The position numbers and the translations under genes were made by a program. This document shows, in pieces, positions 59,665-64,000 of a DNA stretch of 64,000 nucleotides. Under the pieces are notes generated by a model, which was not told the origin of the DNA, made no database searches, and worked only from the letters and a program-made list of their open reading frames with translations. Source of the stretch: Brettanomyces bruxellensis (taxonomy: Eukaryota; Ascomycota; Pichiomycetes; Pichiales; Pichiaceae); contig NC_054685.1 in assembly GCF_011074885.1 (NCBI RefSeq), forward strand, positions 186,001 to 250,000. Direction: 5' to 3'. Each line of letters opens with the position of its first letter. Position 1 is the first letter of the stretch.

Positions 59665-60405
59665 ATGATGACATTGAAACTATCCACAGAGAAGGAACGG
59701 ACAGCTCCGGATGATCTTATTAGTTACGATGATGCAATTAAATACTGGTCAAGTATAGAACCTAGTATTAATGGAGTACTTGGTGGATATGGCGATACAA
59801 CAAACGTTCCAAGAGTTGACATAGTAGGATCGCTCATTTTTTATAGGAGAGTGAAAACAAAATTTCTTAAAACATCAGAAGAAACCAAATACGGCATAGA
59901 CTTCGGAGCTGGCATTGGCCGGGTGACGAAAAATTTACTATCAAACATTTGTGATCAAGTGGATCTTCTTGAACCGGTCGAAAACTTTGTGGTAAAAATG
60001 AATGAAGAGTTAAGGATACTAAAAGCACAGGGGAAAATAGGCGAAATATTGCAAATTTCTATGCAGAATTGGGTACCAAAGAAGACTCATAAGTATCATT
60101 TGTTATGGTGTCAATGGTGTTGCGGCCACATTACAGACGATGATTTTTTAAAGTGGATGGACAACTGTCGGTTAGCTCTGAAAGAAGGAGGCATATTGAT
60201 TATTAAAGAAAACAACTCAACTGATTTGCATGGGAACGATATTTTCGATCCGACCGATTTTAGCAAGACTCGCTCGGATTTACATTTTAAAAAACTTTTC
60301 AAGCAAGCTGGTTGGAACTTATGTTTAACCATGAAGCAGAGAGGAATGCCAAGAGAACTCTATCCGATCCAAATGTATGCCTTACAGCCAGATAAAAACC
60401 CTTAA
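59665..60405 (+). CDS. TAE1: Protein N-terminal (X-Pro-Lys) methyltransferase
   Basis: This encodes 246 aa, against 232 in S. cerevisiae Tae1. It methylates the alpha-amino group of proteins starting X-Pro-Lys, such as ribosomal Rpl12 and Rps25. The family's N-terminal motif YDDAIKYWSSIEPSINGVLGGYG lies at about 21-43. SAM-binding motif I is YGIDFGAGIGRVTKNLL near 74-90, then VDLLEPVENFV and WCQWCCGHITDDDFLKW (the WCQW signature typical of NTMT1/Tae1) near 148-164. The ATG at 59665 is followed directly by a second ATG; either could initiate. Confidence 0.95.
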   Translation: MMTLKLSTEKERTAPDDLISYDDAIKYWSSIEPSINGVLGGYGDTTNVPRVDIVGSLIFYRRVKTKFLKTSEETKYGIDFGAGIGRVTKNLLSNICDQVDLLEPVENFVVKMNEELRILKAQGKIGEILQISMQNWVPKKTHKYHLLWCQWCCGHITDDDFLKWMDNCRLALKEGGILIIKENNSTDLHGNDIFDPTDFSKTRSDLHFKKLFKQAGWNLCLTMKQRGMPRELYPIQMYALQPDKNP

Positions 60406-61216
60406 GTTCAACATATGTACAACAAATAAAAGGACCACGTTTCCTGCAAAAGAAAAATTTCAAGCCTAAAATCAGATAGGGGTGAAAGACTATATTGATG
60501 GAAATATTTTCTTCATAGAAATCAGTTGAACTATGCGTTAATTCTCAATCATCATCTTTAGGTTTGAATTTCTTTAGCAGGTGACTTACATTACTTCTCT
60601 AAGGTGCCTTCTTTCTTCTGAACAGAATGTACCTATTGTAAAACTAATGTTCGACATTGCATCTAAGCTCATTGGCATAATTAAAATTCATAAATTAGAG
60701 ACACGTATAAAAACAGAGAAAGTGAAAGAAGAGAGAACGCTGAAAATTTTAAAGAAACTTTGATGCCTTTATATACGCTCAACATATATCTGTTAAATGA
60801 AAAAGACTGGAAAAAATTTTTTCCCATATTTATACAATTCTTGAGCATGGGACAAATAAAGTTTCATTGAAGAACCAAACCGATGACAGAATGCAGGTGT
60901 CTGTACAGGAAAATATTCTTTAGAAAACAATTAATTATGAACTAACTTTTGGATATCTTTAATATCATAGAAATGGATGTCACCTATATAGTTTATTGCT
61001 TGTCTTTTATATTGTTAAATTCACCGAAGAACAGGCACAATGATAAATAAAATCCCATGCTGTTTTTCATCGAATTTTCAATTAACATCCTTACATGTAA
61101 ATTTGATGGTCTTTGCACTCCTTTCGAGGAAATAAAATGCGTATTCATGAGGGGCTAGGTGCATTTGTATTCACTCGAGGGCTACGTAACAAAAGCAAAA
61201 AGGTAATTTTAACACG
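60406..61216. other. Intergenic, AT-rich
   Basis: These 811 bp lie between TAE1 and the unknown gene at 61217. A 60-codon frame at 60581-60763 begins with GTG and is Lys/Ile-rich, which is probably chance. No RNA gene was recognised. Confidence 0.45.
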
Positions 61217-62395
61217 ATGACATCAAGAGAGGGGCTAGGAAAACAAATTTCCGCAGCACAGTTTCAGTCTTCACAAGGTTATGTGACTCAAAATAAAGTC
61301 AAACATAATTTTTCCAGAAATTTGAGTGTGGATATTTTCAAGTTTGACCACAGCCTTTTTGAAACGCCTATACCAAATTATTCACTTTTCAATAGCGATA
61401 GTATTCAAATATTAACCGACAGATCACCCGATAATGATTTAGATTGGTATAAAGAGCCGACGTTTCTTTCTATGGCCGGGGTTCGTGTTTTTGAGGATGG
61501 AAGCTATCCCCAAAATAAAATGTGGAATGACACATTATGTAGCATTGTACGGCACAATATTTCAGATAACTGGAGGATATCCATATTATACTGCGATAGA
61601 CAGTGGACAGAAGCAACACAAAATATCATTGAAAATTTGCTTCGGGTAAGGAACTTGGAATTCAGCAGTATTGAAATCACGGAAGAGCCCTTTGAGGATC
61701 TGGTATGCCGAATTATTCAACAATTTCAACCACGGGAAATCTCATACTATGCCAATCGGGATGAAAAAGAGGATATTATAGCAACATATATGAAAAATAT
61801 GCATTCAAATATAGACTACTTTAGGATAAACGTGCAGTTCTTATATTCTTTTATTAATCCTTACGTGGAGTTCAAAAAAGTTGTCGTTCTTATAAATAAG
61901 CACAACGGTAATCTGAATTCGGGATCCCCAACTACAATGAGCAAATTATATTTTGGCACATACTTTCGTATATTCTATGCTGGAAGAAGGGAACTATTAA
62001 ATAAATTTGTCACAAACGAATTCATTCCAGAAAAGTTCCAAGCTAAGCTCAAGTTTGAAGCCTCTCGAGTTAACATTAGCAATCGAAGGATACCGACTTC
62101 TGAATTTAAGCAATATGGTCAGTTGAATGGCCGAAGCATGTTAAGACCAATTCAGAAAGGTTGCATCCCGGGGATTATTTATGCATTGAAGGTCCTCATT
62201 TGTGATTGTAATGCTAATTCTTTTCTTTATGGTGAATCCCCAATAGTTATTATCGCGTACGACCCCATGATATCACGTGCAAACCTGGGTCTCTATGTGA
62301 GACAAATTCCAGTGTGGGAGCCCGTGAATGAAGTGGCCATAGTAGACTGCTCGTTACGTGTTGAGAGATTGCTCCGGATAAACTTGGGTGCTTGA
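61217..62395 (+). CDS. Unrecognised 392-aa protein
   Basis: This is a single uninterrupted frame with ATG, 392 codons, far longer than chance expectation at this AT content, so a real gene is likely. There is no signal peptide, transmembrane helix or catalytic motif that I recognise. The sequence is mixed alpha/beta in character, with notable blocks DNDLDWYKEPTFLSMAGVRV, NWRISILYCDRQWTE, FKKVVVLINKHNGN and GIIYALKVLICDCNANSFLYG. A region near the end, SPIVIIAYDPMISRANLGLY, looks like buried strands followed by a loop. Codon use is unbiased, suggesting low expression. It lies on the same strand as, and upstream of, another unrecognised gene (62682), with 286 bp between. It may be a fast-evolving or lineage-specific gene. 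Confidence 0.7.
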   Translation: MTSREGLGKQISAAQFQSSQGYVTQNKVKHNFSRNLSVDIFKFDHSLFETPIPNYSLFNSDSIQILTDRSPDNDLDWYKEPTFLSMAGVRVFEDGSYPQNKMWNDTLCSIVRHNISDNWRISILYCDRQWTEATQNIIENLLRVRNLEFSSIEITEEPFEDLVCRIIQQFQPREISYYANRDEKEDIIATYMKNMHSNIDYFRINVQFLYSFINPYVEFKKVVVLINKHNGNLNSGSPTTMSKLYFGTYFRIFYAGRRELLNKFVTNEFIPEKFQAKLKFEASRVNISNRRIPTSEFKQYGQLNGRSMLRPIQKGCIPGIIYALKVLICDCNANSFLYGESPIVIIAYDPMISRANLGLYVRQIPVWEPVNEVAIVDCSLRVERLLRINLGA

Positions 62396-62681
62396 TGTAT
62401 ATTAACATAATAAAGAAGATTTCTGAAGCCGAACGAGATCGCTTGCGGGGAAAAAAAAATTCAGAAGTAAATAAATAAAATAGAAAAAATGTAACGGTAT
62501 AATTATGGGGTCCGTATAATTTGTATTTCTTTTGTGCCTATTATAGAAATATACATTCAACGTTAAATTTTAGTGACTGCCTTCTCTAAATAGTTAACAC
62601 AGTTGTTGTTGTTTTACAGGTTTTAGTTCGTTATTTTTGTTTTGAATGAAATAAGAAAGCAAGTGCGCTGATAGTGATTAA
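62396..62681. other. Intergenic
   Basis: This 286-bp spacer separates the two unrecognised plus-strand genes. It is AT-rich, with no named motif. Confidence 0.4.
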
Positions 62682-63488
62682 ATGTGTAGGCCAGACAAAA
62701 TCTTGGACAATGCTTGGGATAGAGTGAGCTTAAATTCCCGAATGAAATTACCGGAAACCATTAATTTATTGGATCAAATTGAGGCAATATATGGCAGGCC
62801 CATAATATCAAATGAATATCGCTCTTTTTGGATTGACACAGTGTTAAGCAACCCAGGACTATTTGTATCTAAAAGCGACTTTAAGGAACTTTTCAGAACC
62901 CTCTTTGATATGAATTTCGAAGAAGCCTTCCAATCAACAGAAAGAAATCGGGATAATCTAACAAAACGTATGACTGATAGTATATTGGAAGAAACCACAA
63001 ATCTTAACAAGTTACGATATATGGATGATACTAAAAAAATTGATGAATACTCGAAAAGAATACATCTACTACGAGACGCGTTAGAGACTCGGGATTCTCA
63101 TGGGAAATCCAGATATCTCGACCACAGTACGGAATTTGCCATTAATCAAAAGCTTGTTAAATACTTAAGTGCACTAAACGCGATTTACAAGCATCATCTG
63201 CAAACACTCAGCGATCGTTCACCTTCGCAGTATGTGAATAAGCTATCTTCCGGAATTGCACAACAAGAAGACTTGTTGAAAACTTTAAGTGAGAAGTTCA
63301 GTGAACGTGAAATGACCCACAAGTTTGGCTGGATTCAAATTGGAAAAATGCACCTTAGATCGGTCTTACTTAAATTGATCATTTTTGTGACGGTGATCAT
63401 GATGACTTCATATGGATTAAGTCTTTTAGCGGAATCAGATGATGGGTATGCTTCGTACTATTACTATGATAATGAAAACCAAAGATAA
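62682..63488 (+). CDS. Unrecognised tail-anchored-type membrane protein, 268 aa
   Basis: This frame has 268 codons and starts with ATG at 62682 (MCRPDKILDNAWDRVS). The first ~220 residues are hydrophilic and mostly helical, with coiled-coil-like stretches (EETTNLNKLRYMDDTKKIDEY, KRIHLLRDALETRDS, QQEDLLKTLSEKFSEREM). One transmembrane segment near 227-250 (LLKLIIFVTVIMMTSYGLSL) is followed by ~18 acidic, Tyr-rich residues (ESDDGYASYYYYDNENQR). The layout, helical cytosolic part plus a C-terminal anchor, is reminiscent of SNARE or tethering or nuclear-envelope proteins, but there is no SNARE zero-layer residue that I can place. Function is unassigned. Confidence 0.72.
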   Translation: MCRPDKILDNAWDRVSLNSRMKLPETINLLDQIEAIYGRPIISNEYRSFWIDTVLSNPGLFVSKSDFKELFRTLFDMNFEEAFQSTERNRDNLTKRMTDSILEETTNLNKLRYMDDTKKIDEYSKRIHLLRDALETRDSHGKSRYLDHSTEFAINQKLVKYLSALNAIYKHHLQTLSDRSPSQYVNKLSSGIAQQEDLLKTLSEKFSEREMTHKFGWIQIGKMHLRSVLLKLIIFVTVIMMTSYGLSLLAESDDGYASYYYYDNENQR

Positions 63489-63532
63489 CCCGAAAAGACT
63501 TTCACTGTTCGCTATCAAATACTTAATTTAAA

Positions 63533-64000
63533 TCAACCTTCCCATGTTCTGGTGCATTCCAAACATTCTTCAGTAAATGTCTTTGTCCGTGCAAGTGATG
63601 ACCCTTGCGATGATTTTGAGTTTGCAGAGCCTTGTGTTGGTGGCAACGACCTGTTTGAGCAGCTTTCGCCACCGCCGCTAATCAAGCAACCGTTTGAGCT
63701 TTCACTTGGACGATCTAAGTGGCGCATTTTTAGACCTGGCTTAACAATGTCCCTGATTTTCTGCTTAACAACCTTGGAATCCGGAAAGCCTCCGTTCATC
63801 TTCCTATCCCAGAGAACAGTCCAGTTATCTGCTCTTCTTGGCTTAATTGCTATGGTGAAGGTGCCGGCCACAAGTGAAGGCTTTAGGAGAACAGAGTTTA
63901 TGGTTAATTTCGAGAAACCATCTCCTGCTTTCTCTGTGGCTTCCGGATCTTCTTTGCTTGCGAAAGTTTGAAGAATTTCCTGTTGGTACCATGCTGCCCG
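63533..64000 (-). CDS. Rdx (SelW/SelT/SelH-like) family protein, C-terminal part (cut by window edge)
   Basis: The minus strand is open from the window edge to the stop at 63533 (155 codons); the N-terminus lies beyond 64000. The visible start RAAWYQQEILQTFA, then LKPSLVAGTFTIAIKP, WDRKMNGGFPDSKVVKQKIRDIV and a loose tail, match the Rdx thioredoxin-like fold of SelW-family proteins. There, the redox CxxC precedes the AAWY helix and would be just outside this window. The short ATG-less frame at 63871 is only the in-frame GTG inside the gene. Fungal Rdx proteins use Cys, not selenocysteine; their role is poorly known and presumed thiol-redox. The Ser/Gly-rich C-terminal ~50 residues extend beyond the core family. 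Confidence 0.8.
   Translation of the reverse strand, partial: RAAWYQQEILQTFASKEDPEATEKAGDGFSKLTINSVLLKPSLVAGTFTIAIKPRRADNWTVLWDRKMNGGFPDSKVVKQKIRDIVKPGLKMRHLDRPSESSNGCLISGGGESCSNRSLPPTQGSANSKSSQGSSLARTKTFTEECLECTRTWEG

Overview
This window is nuclear DNA of a budding yeast (Saccharomycotina). It carries compact protein genes with clear yeast orthologues (GPM1, IRC22, NAS2, URM1, LEU4/9, ALR1-type, ADE5,7, SGS1, PEX2, ACH1, ADK1, PEP8/VPS26, RPT6, TIF463x, SEC18, GPI18, SSH1, TAE1), short promoters and a few small introns with GTATGT-like donors and TACTAAC-like branch points. It also has a U2 snRNA gene whose first ~70 nt are almost identical to S. cerevisiae U2. Gene content (D-amino-acid oxidase with a peroxisomal SKL tail, an ADK1-VPS26 neighbourhood, an SSH1 translocon gene) fits Pichiaceae. 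My best guess is Brettanomyces/Dekkera, but that rests on impression and not on a search.

Layout. 1-2.3 kb: the 5' part of a mitochondrial-looking gene cut by the window edge, then GPM1. 2.3-4.0 kb: tRNA-Asp(GUC) and degenerate LTRs. 4.0-10.6 kb: IRC22, NAS2, URM1 (spliced), a 2-isopropylmalate synthase, and an ankyrin-BTB protein. 10.6-14.6 kb: about 4 kb without a convincing protein gene. It holds an old LTR fragment, two 611-bp LTRs in inverted orientation that are 99% identical, and a second identical tRNA-Asp gene. This is the most unusual part of the window and a reasonable centromere candidate. 14.7-27.6 kb: ALR1-type Mg transporter, ADE5,7, SGS1, U2 snRNA and PEX2, all on the minus strand. 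29-43.8 kb: D-amino-acid oxidase, a Lys14-like Zn-cluster regulator (spliced), an F-box-like protein, ACH1 behind a 2-kb upstream region, a zinc alcohol dehydrogenase, ADK1 and VPS26. 44-64 kb: a UFD1/zinc-finger/AZUL-like protein, RPT6, a small spliced Cys-rich membrane protein, eIF4G, SEC18, GPI18, SSH1 (spliced, 10-nt first exon), TAE1, two unrecognised genes, and the C-terminal part of an Rdx (SelW-like) gene cut by the right edge.

The genes are mostly unrelated housekeeping genes, as is normal for yeast. Two local associations stand out. PEX2 and the PTS1-tagged D-amino-acid oxidase are divergent neighbours and both peroxisomal. The two identical tRNA-Asp genes, each with LTR debris upstream, bracket a 12-kb block in opposite orientation. 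No CRISPR, phage, plasmid or bacterial features are present.
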